A stretch of 64,000 nt of DNA from Lichina pygmaea (Eukaryota > Ascomycota > Lichinomycetes > Lichinales > Lichinaceae), in assembly GCA_963422465.1 (NCBI GenBank), contig OY730169.1, forward strand, positions 1,612,001 to 1,676,000, in the 5' to 3' direction. Below, piece by piece: positions 11,125 through 22,883 of the stretch. The translations under genes and the position numbers were made by a program. The notes under the pieces are model-generated. The model did not search any database and was not told the DNA's origin. It worked only from the letters and a program-made list of their open reading frames with translations. Positions within the stretch are counted from its first letter, which is position 1. Each line of letters opens with the position of its first letter.

Positions 11125-12611
11125 CTGCTTGTAGCTCTTTGACCGCCGTTTTCACATCTTCGAAAGTGAGCGCAGAGATGGCCCATCGAGCATGCTTTGT
11201 GGCTTGGCGTATAGCCTCGTCGTCGGCCTTGTAACTTGGCTCTGCCGGTGGTACAGCCGCTCGTGACGGAGGAGCTGTAGGCGCCGAAGGGATGGTACGA
11301 TCTTGATAGAACTGGTCAGGCGGGCCCGGTGCAGGCGTAGGGTAATGGGGAGCGCGCGGATCGTTGTTCGGTGGCCGCTCAAAGGGCCTAGGGGGCGTGT
11401 CTTGTCCACCCTGGCCATGGTAAAGCGTCTGTCTAAGTTGCTGATGCCTTGGATCATAAAGTGGGGGAGTAGCTGTGGAATCTAACGCTGCTGGATCAGG
11501 AGGGGGCGCCGGAGGCATAACAGATGGCGTCCCCGGATCATGCGGGGGTGCTTCTGGTAGTTGCATGGGCGCTCTCTCCGGTGGTGGGGCTGTGAAATTG
11601 GGAAAGTAGCCAAAGTTCTTTTGCTCGGGACCGGCAGATTCACCATACATGGGGTCGTGACCATGTGCGAGGTGCCTGCCGTCCAAGCTGGGTGCATGCG
11701 GCGTATCCGGTAGCCCCCTTCGGACGTCTCTCGGGCTCGGCATGACGTCTTCAGGCTTTGGGTCCAACTGGGGAGGGCCTGGCTGCATCTCTAGACCAAA
11801 GCTTGTTGAATACTGCGCATTCCCATCATCGTCGTCCTCGACTGTTGGCTGTCGAGAAAGGCCCGCCTGACAATAGTCCGACCTGGAGCCCTCGCGAGCG
11901 TCATCGATGATCTTCTGCGCGTCGGGATCCAAGGGAGGAGGAGGAGCTGGGTTCGATAGGTTGGGGTCCTCGTTCGCCCTGACGGCTCTAGCGATGCGCA
12001 CTGCATGGTATTTTGCGTACTTGGTTTTGGAAGCGATCTCGCTTTCGAGAGGACCCCAGACCTGGAGGAGCTCCAGGAACGTTGCAGCGGCTTGAAATGT
12101 GTCGGCTGTCTGTCTAGACGGCCGTTAGCTAGGCTATCAACCCTCATCTTCAGGCTGCGGGATCCTACCCGGATACATTGTTGCTCCGAACGGCATTGTC
12201 TGCCCGGTCAAACACCTCGAGGGCAAACTGCTCGACGTACGCGTGGCTGGCTACATCATCGGTTATGACATCGCTCTCCGCCTGCTCCGACTTCATCTTC
12301 GAGCAAATTCAAATCAGCACCGACGGCTGGCAGTGGGAGGCTCCGCAAGCCTACTTTCTCCAGCTTATCCATGAGCATGGTAGTGTATGCACTAGACTCG
12401 GTATCGCCTTTGTGCAGGCCCTTGGATAGTATCTGGTTCACAACCCAGTAGTAGCCTAGGCGACTCAGTCAGGGACCGCCTTGTTTGAGGGCAGGTGTTG
12501 CTCCATACACCAATACGTTACAACAGGCTTTAGCTTCTCCAGCTGAGCAGCCCGAGCAGCGAACCGGGACAGATCAGCTGCCTTGAGCTTGGGCGGGAAA
12601 TTGCCAGCCAT
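11105..12611 (-). CDS. VTA1: Vacuolar sorting protein Vta1 (LIP5/SBP1 family)
   Basis: Four exons (12611-12509, 12455-12355, 12296-12177, 12109-11105) keep frame exactly and give 442 residues. Vta1 binds the AAA ATPase Vps4 and stimulates its disassembly of ESCRT-III on endosomes. The N-terminal MIT-like part is clear (KAADLSRFAARAAQLEKLKP, then YYWVVNQILSKGL, and AYVEQFALEVFDRADNAVR). A long Pro-rich linker follows. The C-terminal Vta1 domain, which dimerises and binds Vps4, ends the protein (ATKHARWAISALTFEDVKTA, then VKELQAAMNSL). Introns are 53-67 bp. It is divergent from the PDI gene, with 317 bp between the two start codons, and convergent with the uncertain plus-strand frame that ends at 11124. 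Confidence 0.92.
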
Positions 12612-12928
12612 GGTGATGTTGTTGTTTTTGTGCTGGTGCTGCTGGCGAAGATGAAATACTGATCGATGCTGTTCCTCACCAAAGCCGAAGCGCAGAGCCT
12701 CATACGTCAAAGGGTACACGCGGCAATTGCCGAGCATGCCCCGCGCTAAGCCGGATCTGTGCAACGCCAACAGTAATACGTACTCGTACGAGTATGCGAC
12801 AAGGTGGCCTCAACCGTGCAAGCAATATAAGGGTTGATTGCCCAGCTTGGGCAACCTGGCGTAGATGCTTGAGCAGCGTCTCTTGATCTGTTCTTGACCC
12901 CGTTTCTGTATCGATTCATCTGGCCATC
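12612..12928. promoter_or_regulatory. Shared divergent promoter region of VTA1 and the PDI gene
   Basis: The 317 bp between the start codons of VTA1 (minus) and the PDI gene (plus) must contain both 5' leaders and promoters. A near-palindrome (ACGTACTCGTACGAGTA) lies at about 12778-12794. No TATA box of note was seen. Confidence 0.5.
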
Positions 12929-14680
12929 ATGGTGCAAAAGTCCTTCGTTAGGTTTGGAGCTGTAGCTGCCGTTCTGGCAACATTCTCCTCCGATGCGCTT
13001 GCGCTCTACCCCAAAAGCTCCCCGGTGTTGCAGGTCGATGCGAAGAGCTACACGAGCCTGATTGCAAACTCGAATCATACCACCGTAGGCTCATATCCGC
13101 TACTAATATAAATGCTATCTTAGCTAATTTATCCCAGGTTCTTGAGTAAGCGCTGCAAACCCTTACTTGCATGGAGCAGTACTGAAGCGCGGTCAAGATT
13201 CTATGCCCCCTGGTGTGGGCATTGCCAGAATCTCAAGCCGGCATATGAGAAAGCCGCTAAGAGCCTTGCCGGACTTGCCAAAGTGGCCGCCATCGATTGC
13301 GATGTCGAGTCGAACAAACCATTCTGTTCCTCGATGGGTGTGCGAGGCTTCCCGACCCTGAAGATCGTCCAGCCAGGCAAGAAGAAAGGTAAGCCCAGCG
13401 TCGAGGACTACCAGGGTGCACGGAATGCAAAGGCCATCGTCGAGGCCGTACTCGACAAGATACCAAACCATGTCCGTCGACTGGCCGACAAGGACATTAA
13501 GAGTTGGCTCAAGGATAGCAACGACACGGCAAAGGCCATCTTGTTCACGAACAAAGGCGCAGTCAGCCCGCAGCTGAAGTCTCTGGCCGTCGATTTTCTC
13601 GGCGGGATCAGCGTCGCGCAGGTGCGGGATAGGGAGAAGGCAGCCGTCGAGATGTTCGGCGTCAAGACGTTCCCAACCTTTGTGCTGCTACCCGGTGGGG
13701 ATCAAGAAGCGCTTGTCCACGACGGGCCGATGAAAAAGCAAGCCATGGCGGAGTTCTTGAAGCAGATCCGAAGCCCGAACCCAGACCCAGCTCCGAAGGC
13801 GGCAAAGGCGGCAAAAGCAGCAAAGACCAGCAGCAAGGGCGAAAAGAAAGGAGCCAAGAAGGAGAAGGCGAAGATGGATGACGATGCGAGACAGTTCGTC
13901 TTGACGGATGAGGAGGAGAAGAAGGAGGAGAAGAAGAAGGAGAAACCCGAGCAGGACCAAGACGCGGCATCTCACACTTCTGGGGAGGGCACGACCGAGT
14001 CCATTCGAACGGTGACTGTCGACGTCGGTGCCATACCCACCGACGCGTTCGTCGAGCTGGACTCGGCCGCGCCCGCACCGCTGGAGACCTTGGAGACGGC
14101 CGAGTCGCTGTCCAAAGCCTGCTTCGGACCAAAAGCGTCGACCTGTATCCTCGCACTGCGGCCCGCTGCTCCCAACTCCGGCTCCGGCTCCGGCTCCAGT
14201 TCCAATTCCGGGTCCCGCGACGGCGACGGCGGCGGCGGCGTCGCCTCGTCCTCTCGCGCGCAGCTCGTCATCGACTCCGAAGCCAACCTCGCTCGCATCG
14301 TACACAGCTACGAGCAGCGGAAAGCGGCCATCTTTCCGTTCTATGCCGTGCCGGCGAGCAACACGCGTGGCGCAGAGGCACGCTCCGCTTTCGGACTCTC
14401 GAAAAAGGATGATGGTGATGGTGGTGGTGGTGATGATGGTGTCTTGGAGGTGATTGCGCTGAACGCCAGGAGAGGCTGGTGGAGACGGTTCGACGGCGAC
14501 GCGTCCAACCTGGCCAGCCTCGAGGCTTGGGTCGACGCCGTCAAACTCGGCGAGGGCCACAGGCAGAAGTTGCCCGACGGGATAGTGAACACAGTGCACC
14601 ATGGCGACAAGTCACGGCAAGAGGGCAAAGAGGAGAAGGAGGAAAAGGAGGAGGAGAAGGGGAAACATGATGAGCTTTGA
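12929..14680 (+). CDS. ER protein disulfide isomerase, Mpd1/P5-like, with HDEL
   Basis: Predicted exons are 12929-13084, an 8-nt microexon at 13138-13145, and 13198-14680, giving 548 residues. The protein forms and rearranges disulfide bonds in the ER lumen. A signal peptide spans roughly residues 1-26 (VRFGAVAAVLATFSSDALA). A thioredoxin domain carries the CGHC active site near residues 61-64 (FYAPWCGHC). A second thioredoxin-like fold lacks a CxxC (SVAQVRDREKAAVEMFGV, then KTFPTFVLLPGG). A Lys/Glu-rich linker, a divergent C-terminal part and the ER-retrieval signal HDEL end the protein. The microexon GTTCTTGA is needed to give VLEFYAPWCGHC; both flanking introns (53 and 52 bp) have canonical ends, and the first contains a CTAAT branch-like word. 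The second half is less conserved and may include unseen introns, although the frame is open throughout. Confidence 0.88.
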
Positions 14681-14979
14681 TCCTGGACACATAGCTGCGC
14701 TTTCGGGACGGCACGTGCGTTTGCGATGAAGGGACTTTTTTGGTGAAATTGCTACGTCATATAGCAGCCGTCAACTGAGCGGTAGTTTTGTACTGCCATC
14801 CCAACCATCAGACAAAGTAGAAACGCCTAGGTATTCAGCACAATGGGCCCCAGTAGGACGCAACACTCCTTGTCACAACACCCATGGTACACCTTAGATT
14901 GGTAGGGAGATGACGCCCAGTATCCCGTACGGGTATTAAAAGGAGCCCAAAAAAATACAGATCAAATGACACGTCGTCA

Positions 14980-15907
14980 TCATCGATCACCTCGGAACAT
15001 TCGGCTAACGATGCCACTAGCGACGGAGCGAGCCAGGCTCCCAGAAAGAACGGCGCTCGAGGCCAGATTGTTCGCCTGACTGAACTTGTCGCATCTCGAA
15101 AAGGCGAGGGTGTTGGTGATCGTGAGAACCATGGCGATGACTATAGAAGTGGGTCAGCCAACGAGGAAGGTCGGATTTGGTACATAGAGAACGAAGGAAC
15201 GTCTTTCGTGACATGTATATTTTTTATCTTCAGGTGAAGAACCCTGTGACAGGCATGCCACATACCCACAAGGCTCAACCAGATGAACTCCAGCCTGACC
15301 ACTGCAACGACAGCGAGGGCGATCCAGAGGAGCGGCTGCAGGTAGAGCGCCATCCAGAAGAATCTCGAGTCGGTGGCGTTGATGGTTCGCACGTTCGGGT
15401 CCGACGATTCAAACACCCAATGGCTGGTGCCATCCTGAGTGTTGACCTCGTTCCACCATCGCAGACCGACCAACCTCCGGCCGGCGATGTTCTTGAGGTA
15501 GTAGAAGTCCGCGGCGAGAAGAAGGATGGTGATGATGAAGATGAGGATGCTGGAGACGCAGAGGGTGATCGGGTCAATCGAAGCGTGCCCAGGCGGTATG
15601 ACGGGAGCTGCTGCGACGCGGGAGGGGGCCTTGGCAGAGGGGTAGAGTAACAGTACTGGGCTTACAAGTTTGGCGTGAAGAGCAGACCGAAGAGATAGAC
15701 AAAGAGACTTGCTGCATAGAAGTCAGCTTCTGATGGACGCCTCCGACTGCGCGCAGGCGATGACTGCGCCGAGGATAGCAAGAGGGCGACGAGTAGGAAC
15801 GTACATGTCCGGAAGCCCAAGAAGGACAGCAGAGTGATGGGATGAGAGCTCAGACGCCAGCTCAATGAGCCAGGTTCTGCGGTCTGACCATTGCTGTTGG
15901 AATCCAT
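14980..15907 (-). CDS. TVP23: Golgi membrane protein Tvp23 (DUF846)
   Basis: Four exons (15907-15805, 15711-15666, 15549-15266, 15140-14980) give 197 residues, typical of the family. Tvp23 is a small multi-pass protein of late Golgi vesicles. Signature pieces are present: [52 protein letters not shown] and [19 protein letters not shown]. Four membrane segments can be drawn. Intron ends are canonical (GTACGT, GTAAGC, GTATGT donors) and every junction keeps phase. It is convergent with the PDI gene, 299 bp apart. Confidence 0.93.
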
Positions 15908-16845
15908 CGTCCCTCGTATGTGGCTCTGCTCATCCCTTCTTGGGTCACGACGAGGATGGAGTCTCGGTCATGTTCGTGCACTTGCTTCGCATGAGGTGAT
16001 TAGTAGGTGGTCCTTCCAGACGCGTGGCTGTTACCAAAGGCGGTAAGAAAATGGCAGAATATTACTACCAAAATGCTGCTTACGTACGAGGTACGAATGT
16101 ACATTGCACGCTGTACCACTCTCGCCAAGGTACGTACTCGTATGTACAAGTACACAGTAGTGCAACTTTGGTGAGAGTAGCGGATATCCCGATGGCCGAC
16201 GATTATCATTCAGTGTTTTCTATCGTCGAACGTCGCAGGTCAAGTGTCCCATCCAGACACATGCGATGATCGACCACAGAAGTACTCCGGACCGAATGCT
16301 TTTGTTGGACATCTCAGGTCAACGGTCCCATCCAGACAGAGGGGTATTGCCCCCTGTCGGCACGGGTACTCCCACACTCCGTACCGAGTTGTTCTGTTGG
16401 ACGTCGCAGCGACGACTACTAGTTCTTGCGATGTTCAACAATGGTGACTGTTGCATGCGGCCGCTGCTCCCAGTTTTGTCGGACATCGGACTTGGCGTCG
16501 TCTCACTGCGTAAGTACCAGTCAAGCTACATTCTGTATGTAGTACCAGTACGAGGGAGTGGGAGATACTTCCGAACTGAAGCGATCCGATCTACCAGTGC
16601 CATGGGGGGGTATAACCCCCCACGGCACGGGTACGAGGTGATTACTGTACATACGTACTCCGTACGGAAGTACATGCGTACGAGTAGGAGTCCGAGGGTA
16701 CAGTCTCTTCTAGGGCAAGATACGCACAAGCAATTGTAGAAAACACCGAGACGGCAACACTGATACTAAGAAGATGGAAAGATACAACAGCTTGCTGCTT
16801 GGTCAATTTGATTATGAGGCATGCCAGCGTTGTGACTTGACATAA
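15908..16845. other. Spacer rich in GTACGTA words, no gene seen
   Basis: Upstream of TVP23 and downstream of the next minus-strand gene. GTACGTAC/TACGTACT-like words cluster at about 16080-16150 and 16540-16690. Short near-repeats (GGTCAAGTGTCCCATCCAGACA at about 16229-16258 and a related copy at about 16316-16341) are visible. No coding signal. Confidence 0.55.
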
Positions 16846-19511
16846 CTAATGTCGGGTCCGACGACGCCAAAATCCAACCAATAGTTCATCAGGAGCCGTT
16901 CTGTCGCTGATGAGGTTGGCAGTCGCCCTTGTCGGAGACTTCTCCCTTTGAGCTGAGACGGCAAAATGATGTGTGGGAAGCCCATGGATGACCTCCCCTG
17001 GGCTACCAAGGCCTCTCGCCTTAGGGTGCGGGTATCCTCTGCCTCCCATCGAAGGAGCGTTATCTTCCGACTGTAGCGCTGGCTCGCGTGGATCACCTTC
17101 GTCCGCCAGATCTTCGGCCAACAGTAGCGATAGATCCGAAGGTAGCAAGTCACTCATACTTGGCGATCCCTGTTCGCCAGCAGCAGCCTGAGATTCGAGA
17201 GATTCCTCACGAGAGGCCTCCTCGCGACCCAACGACTCTCTGTCGTGTACCGGGCCCAGGGCCGATCCGGTTTGGGCTCGATTGGCCAACGCCGGCCCAG
17301 CAACATCATGAGGCGGTATAGAAACCACGCCAGAAGGTGCCGCGTTTCCCCACAGCTCAAGACGACCAGGATAAGAGACGGAAGCCACCTCCAGGATACA
17401 ATTATCCACTACGGGACGCGCAGATGGTGCATCTCGACGTTCGTTGAGGGACTGTGCCCGTGCTGTCGCCGCGACCTTTCGCCTCGTTTCTCTGATGCTC
17501 TCGTTGTGCGAGACATCTGGCGGCTCGCGGGTCGGCGCCGTGTCTCTTGCGGGAATCTGACCACTCCATCTCTGGCTGTTGGTGTGAAGGCCAACATGCT
17601 GGCCGGTTTCAGTAGGCTTTGGCGCATCCAAGTTGCATCTGCGGTCAGAGATGCTTGCTGGGTTGATGTCGCAAGGCCCTGCTTTATCCATCGTCATTTT
17701 CTCCCTCACCCGTCTGTCAGAAGCGGTGTTCATCTGGACGTTGGGTGTCATCGTCCGATTGACTAGGGGCTGGTATCGACCCAAGGACCCAGAAATACCA
17801 TCTTCCTCTCGGTAGACGGCTTGCATTGACGGGTCGGGAGAAGAGATAGGGGTTGGGGGTTCTTCGCAGTCTGGAGAGTGCTTCTTCTGAGCCATGCCAT
17901 GACAGTTGCACGCGCAGCAGCCGCCCAACGCAGCTGCTTCCGCGGCAACGTGGCTTGTTTGCGAAGTGCTTTGACGGTTGTACGTACGTGAACCGCAAGT
18001 CTCCGGTGCTTTTGGAAGGGGTGAGGACGGACTTTTCTGCGGAAGACGGCTGTCCTGAGCCTCGTTCTCACCCAGACAGAGCTCACTAGCAGGCCATGTA
18101 AGCTCGGCGCTCGAGTTGTTTGGCGATGGGCTATTCTTTTCATTCGGGAGCCCCGCAATGCCATTGTTCATCGCGGCGCCAGCGCCGTAGATTCTGCGAC
18201 AGGGTGGCGCTCCGTCGTCACAAGGCGGATGCGTTGTCCCCGGATGTGGTTCAACGACGGGCGTAGGACTCCTACGACTACTTGCCGTATAGTCTCGGGA
18301 TGTTTCCGCCGCCGCAAAAAGGCCATCGCTACTATCATCAACCATAGCTGTGCCTTCCAAGGGATCGCACTCTGGACCTTGCTCTGCTGGAGATGGACTT
18401 CTCCGGTTTTTTCTGGAAGGGGTTAACGAGCCCTTGTGCGTGAACCTCGGAGTAGGGGCATGATTCGTGTCCTGCAAGAAGCGCATCTCGGCGTAAGCAA
18501 GATCGCCTGCTGCTCACAATCAGACCGCTGCCGCTTGATGGACTGCAAATCTGCAGGCGGGCACAAACGCACCCCCGCACCCCCTCGATGGCGACGACTT
18601 TCGACCGCGATTGAACAAGCCTAGCGAATATGAAGGCTTCAGCTGCGGTTGAAGTACATCAGCCACGATCTGCGCAACTCTTGGATGTCATGTAGTGGCC
18701 TTACCGTCAAACGCTCCTTGGACACATACTTCGACGGTAAAGACGTTATCCCTTTGACCGCTGGTCGCTGTTTGTTCCGCCTCCTTCGGCGCTCCTGCTT
18801 TGGCACTCTCTCCGCCCTTGACTTCCTGTTCGTATGTGGTTCGGTGTCATACAGATCTAGGCGTGTCTTGCGCCGGGATCTCTTTCTGTAGGGACCCTCC
18901 TCGGTTGTCAATGGCACCCTGTCAAGCCCATCGAGAGGCTTCTCGTCATCCTCATCTCTTCTAGAACGCGTGTGATGCTCTCCGTAGGCTTTCGTTCGGG
19001 CGCGCGAGTTGTGGCGAGGCGCAGGCTCCAGAAACGAGCTGTCCGTCGAGTGGTTTCGTTGCCTCTTTGGCCGGGGAACTGCTGCCTGGGCGTGATGCAA
19101 GTCATCGGTTCCCTGACGGAAAGGGGCTTGAAGGTCGAGGCTGTGAGGGGTAGGGGCATTCTCGATCGCGCAGAGGACATTGGTCTGCCCTGGAGCAACT
19201 TATACGGAAGCACATCAGGCCTCTTCGGAATTTAGGTAAACTCAAAGTGCAGTTGACCAACCAGCCAGTGACCTGTTTGCCTTGCTGGCCGGAGCGTGCC
19301 TTTCACCCCTTCGATGTACGTCGGCCGGCCGGTCTTGTTGTTTCAAGCTCGAGATGCGTTGTTGAGAGGCCCCAGCAACGTCGAACTGTAGGGGCGGGTG
19401 GTTCTCGATCTTCATATGTGGCCTTGCTTCTGCATCCTCGGCGTCGACCTGAACGAGCCAGGCTTTTATCTGGTCTTCTACCGAGGATCGTCTTGGCCTC
19501 CGAGCAGACAT
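16846..19511 (-). CDS. Conserved fungal basic/Ser-Pro-rich protein, function unknown
   Basis: Read as one multi-exon gene with inexact exon ends. The first exon starts at 19511 (MSARRPRRSSVEDQIKAWLV). A second covers about 19190-18706 and carries a basic block (EGPYRKRSRRKTRLDLYD) and the end SKYVSKERLT before a GTAAGG donor. A short following part has GLFNRGRKSS. The last exon, open from about 18510 to the stop at 16846, starts with DLAYAEMRFLQD and then gives a long Ser/Pro/Arg-rich disordered tail. The combination RKRSRRKTR...KERLT...GLFNRGR...AEMRFL resembles, from memory, an uncharacterised protein common in Sordariomycetes and Eurotiomycetes. No enzyme motif is visible; a nuclear, DNA- or chromatin-linked role is only a guess from the charge. 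Confidence 0.6.
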
Positions 19512-20457
19512 TGTCGCTATGCAGTACAGAGCAGAAAGATGGAATTCATCCTGGCAACGCTGGTGGATGAAGAGCAAGAGGACTGTTTACGCTGGACCTA
19601 GGAAACCCGCAAGGGTTATACAAGTACTGTACGTACGAGGTACGTAGACGTCCCATTGGTTACGGTGGCCACGCGTGGTTACTGGTACGTACGGAAGTAC
19701 GCGTACGTATGTACGTATGTACGTACTTCCGTAGGCTGTGCCCCCACCAGCTCTCGGCTATTCTGTCAAGGGACCCTTTGGACCAGGTCCGAGGCTGTTA
19801 CTCTGTTGGTAGCTGCACGTTGCAGAAATCAAAAAGAATCCATTGGATCAATCTGACGTAATTAGCTGTTCCAATGATCTATCGAATCATACATTCAAAT
19901 TTTTTGAACGATGTTCCAGATTACACATCACGTGGGGCTTTCCATTACCTAAGCAACCCGGTTAAATAGCGATCAAAACGGGGTCACTTGCCCCTCAATC
20001 CGCGCACAAATTTTCAACCCGCATCATCCGCTGGAAAGGTCGTCCAGTGTTCCGGATTCCTGTTGCCAGCATCGTCTCCTCGTCCGAGCGAGATACTTGG
20101 TGATTACAGGCTGCGTTCGTCTTCTGAGATCGTCACTGCCGCTCTACTATACTCTTCTGCTCGTCATCGAAAGCGACCCTGCTCGCTCGAAAAGATTGGA
20201 CCGTGGTCAGGAAATTCGTCCGTACTCCTCTTCTCTCACTGACATGTCACTGCGCTCGCTCCCGACGGCCTCCTCTCGTGGAAATTGCCAATTGTTCATG
20301 TACTCCCGTGCCATGCTGTATCCTGCGTTCTCTCGTTGCGTGTTTCCACTGCCCGTCGCTGGCCTCGAGCCGGGCGAACCCTGTGCGTTCTTCGTGTGGA
20401 GGAAACTGGATTGAGACTCTGCCAGAAAGTATCGTCGGGACCGTCGGATAATCAGCC
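19512..20457. other. Divergent spacer with GTACGTAC cluster, no gene seen
   Basis: Lies between two divergently transcribed genes. A strong cluster of GTACGTA/TACGTAC words occupies about 19622-19730. An AT-rich stretch follows at about 19850-19980. The last 450 bp are pyrimidine-rich and probably form the 5' leader of the RRM gene. Confidence 0.55.
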
Positions 20458-21255
20458 ATGTCGAAGCTATTCATCGGGTGAGCACTCTCTGAGATCTTTC
20501 GGCTCATGCTCGAATGTCCCTGCTGACCAGACGCGAAGTGGCCTGTCATGGAACACGGACGATATCGGCCTGAGAACCAAGTTCGAGGAGTTTGGCCAGG
20601 TTGAGAAGGCTGTACGTTCGAATCCGCCCTCTCAGAACCCACCGTCACCGACTGACCGTTTGCCACAGGAAGTCGTACGGGATCGGGAGACGGGCAGAAG
20701 CCGAGGCTTCGGCTTCGTGCTCTTTGTCCAGGAAGCCGATGCGGAGGCGGCCATCGTGGCCATGAACAACGCCGAGTGAGTGTAGCCGTGTCGCCGTCGG
20801 AGACCACACCGCTACGCATCTCGGTGCTGACTCCAAGGCAGGTTCGACGGTCGCACCATTCGCGTTGACAAGGCTTCGGAGCGCGGAAGCGGAGGCGGTG
20901 GCGGCGGCGGTCGCGGAGGATACGGACGCTCGGGCGGATATGGTAAGTCGTGTGCCGCGAATCCTTGCGTCGAGCCCTCTCTCAATCCCCTGTTCTAGGT
21001 GGTGGTGGGGGCGACTACAACCAGGGCTACCGTGGTAAGTCCACATGTCGGCGTGGCCGTTGCCAGCTTGTCTCGCAATTGCTGACGGCGTTCTCTTCAG
21101 GCTACGGAGGCGGCGGTGGAGGCGGTGGCCGATACGGAGGTGGAGGTGATAGCTACGGCGGTGGCGGCTACGACCGCGGCCAGTCGTACGGCGGCTATGG
21201 TGGCGGTTCGCAGGGTTACGGTCAAAGTTCCGGTGGCGGAGGCGGTGGCTGGTAG
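20458..21255 (+). CDS. Glycine-rich RNA-binding protein with one RRM
   Basis: Six exons (20458-20477, 20539-20611, 20669-20775, 20842-20942, 20999-21034, 21101-21255) total 492 nt and give 163 residues. The RRM is complete: RNP2 is MSKLFIGGLSWNT and RNP1 is [10 protein letters not shown]. The tail is almost only Gly with Tyr, Arg, Ser and Asp, in the style of CIRBP/RBM3 and plant GRP7 proteins, which bind RNA and respond to cold or stress. Three of the introns lie in the part coding the Gly-rich tail, so tail length could vary by splicing. A pyrimidine-rich leader precedes the start. Phase is kept at all five junctions. Confidence 0.93.
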
Positions 21256-21653
21256 TCGACCTTGGGCCGCGGTTCCGAACTTCGAGTCGTGCCCTCGTGT
21301 TCGAAGCGTCGAGTTGCACATCTAGCCCTCGTCCAGCTCTAGGATCTCCCCCTCTCTACTCGTGCGCTCGGAATCCCACGATGCTCCTCTGAGTGCACTT
21401 TCACCACGCTTGCAGAGCCTTTTGGCACCGTGTCCGTCTCACAAGGGGCCTCTTCCTTTAGTCTCGCGGTCTGTCACACACCGCCACTGCTCGTGCGCTC
21501 AGACTTTACGTGTTGTATCTCTCTCTCGGTCTGCGCTGTGTCCTCGTGTTGGTCCACTTTGAAGGTACTCTTTATCCATGTCTCTGTCTGTCCGTCTGGT
21601 TCGCGGTCTGCGTCGGGGATCGCTGGATGTTCCGCTCCTCTCCACGACCCCGT
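21256..21653. other. Convergent 3' spacer
   Basis: 398 bp between the stops of the RRM gene (plus) and the ChaC gene (minus). Pyrimidine-rich on the plus strand, with repeated TCTCTCGGTCTG-like words. No coding signal. Confidence 0.6.
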
Positions 21654-22671
21654 CTAGCTTGGTACTTCTTGCCGGACGCCGTCTTCCTTGGCTACAGATG
21701 CAACCTCAAGCCGTCTCACCCGCTCGGCCAGATCTTTCACGTGGTCGTCCCCGCTGTCGGCGGACAGCTCGTTCAGGCTCTCTTCCAGTTTGAAGAGGTA
21801 GTCTTTGTTCTCGCCGCTGGGACCGTGGCTCTTCCAGATGTGCTCGGCGAGCGCCTGCGAGCGTTGCGGACCGGTGAACTGCGGATTCTCGGGCGTCCCG
21901 ATGTAGGCCATTGTCCGGATGGTCCGCTCGCGGTCGTCGGCCGGCTGGAACGGGACGTGGTGGATGGTATAGCCGTTGACCTCCCGCACGTCGAGATAGG
22001 CCTTGACCTCATCGGCTCGAGTCGGCGCGACGTGGTACGCTACACCCCACACCCGATCCGCCGTGGCCGTGTGCTATTTGCGTTGGTCATCGTTTGTGCC
22101 GTTGGCCGATGGACGGTGCCCGAACCGGATCTACGAGCCTCTCCCAGAAGGACCGCTCGATGAGCGTGACTACTCGACCGGGTGCTTCAGGCGTCCCTCG
22201 GTGGTCCTCGCTGCGGATCCGCAGCCGTTACCACCAGCCTTGGCTCGAAGACCCGCACGGTGCACTCTGGAGACGGAATGCTGGATACCTTGCCTGCAGA
22301 TGCACGTTAGAGCTACCTCATCGGCCGTCACATCCAGTCTAGAGCTTGGCGTCTTGTCCGACCTGCCAGAAGCGTCTCACGTAGCCCTCGATGTAGCCTG
22401 GGAGGCGCTGGTCTATCACATCGTCAGAGTCTCGTTGTCGCGGCCTTGGTCTCTCCGTGGCCTGGGTCGCGAGACGGAGCGCTACCTGCATGTGGCGGTG
22501 GCTTCCATATCAAGCTCCTGTGGCCGTCGTCACTATGATTTCATCTCTACGGTATTTCCATTTCAGCCCCTGCCTGACCCACCCGTATCCAAGGAGCCAG
22601 AAGCCAGCCTCTGTAGTCTCTGGAGACGGCTGTTGAGCGACGTTCCGAGCAGTAGCATCCTCTTCGCCCAT
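21654..22671 (-). CDS. GCG1: ChaC-type glutathione-specific gamma-glutamylcyclotransferase
   Basis: Five exons (22671-22583, 22517-22486, 22412-22363, 22206-22126, 22073-21654) give 223 residues. The enzyme cleaves glutathione to 5-oxoproline and Cys-Gly in the cytosol. The N-terminal substrate loop is present (GFWLLGYGSLIWKPPPHA), with the family's YGSL motif, followed by LPGYIEGYVRRFWQ, DHRGTPEAPGRVVTLI, the catalytic-Glu segment YLDVREVNGY and GPSGENKDYLFKLEESL. The fourth intron has a weak GTTCGG donor, but phase and homology both fit. The acceptor before DHRGTPE could be a few bases upstream, which would add one or two residues. Exon 2 is only 32 nt. Confidence 0.92.
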
Positions 22672-22883
22672 CGTCGGTGGTCTCGCACGGGGCTGTGGCT
22701 TGCCGCTGCGGCTGATCTCGTATGCGCGCGAAGCCCGATGGAGGGGTAGAGCTCCGCATCCCGCTTACGATATCGCTGCTTTGCGCGACGCTTGTGGGGC
22801 CCCAGCGATCCAGTCAGACATCGTCGCACCTAGGTTCCGTGTCATCCATCGTCCTAGCTCTTTAGAAGCGCGGATCCAACGTC

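Noticed and set aside
13688-14602. 304-codon frame opposite the PDI gene
   Set aside because: Antisense shadow of the GC-rich coding sequence; Leu/Arg/Gly-rich without homology.
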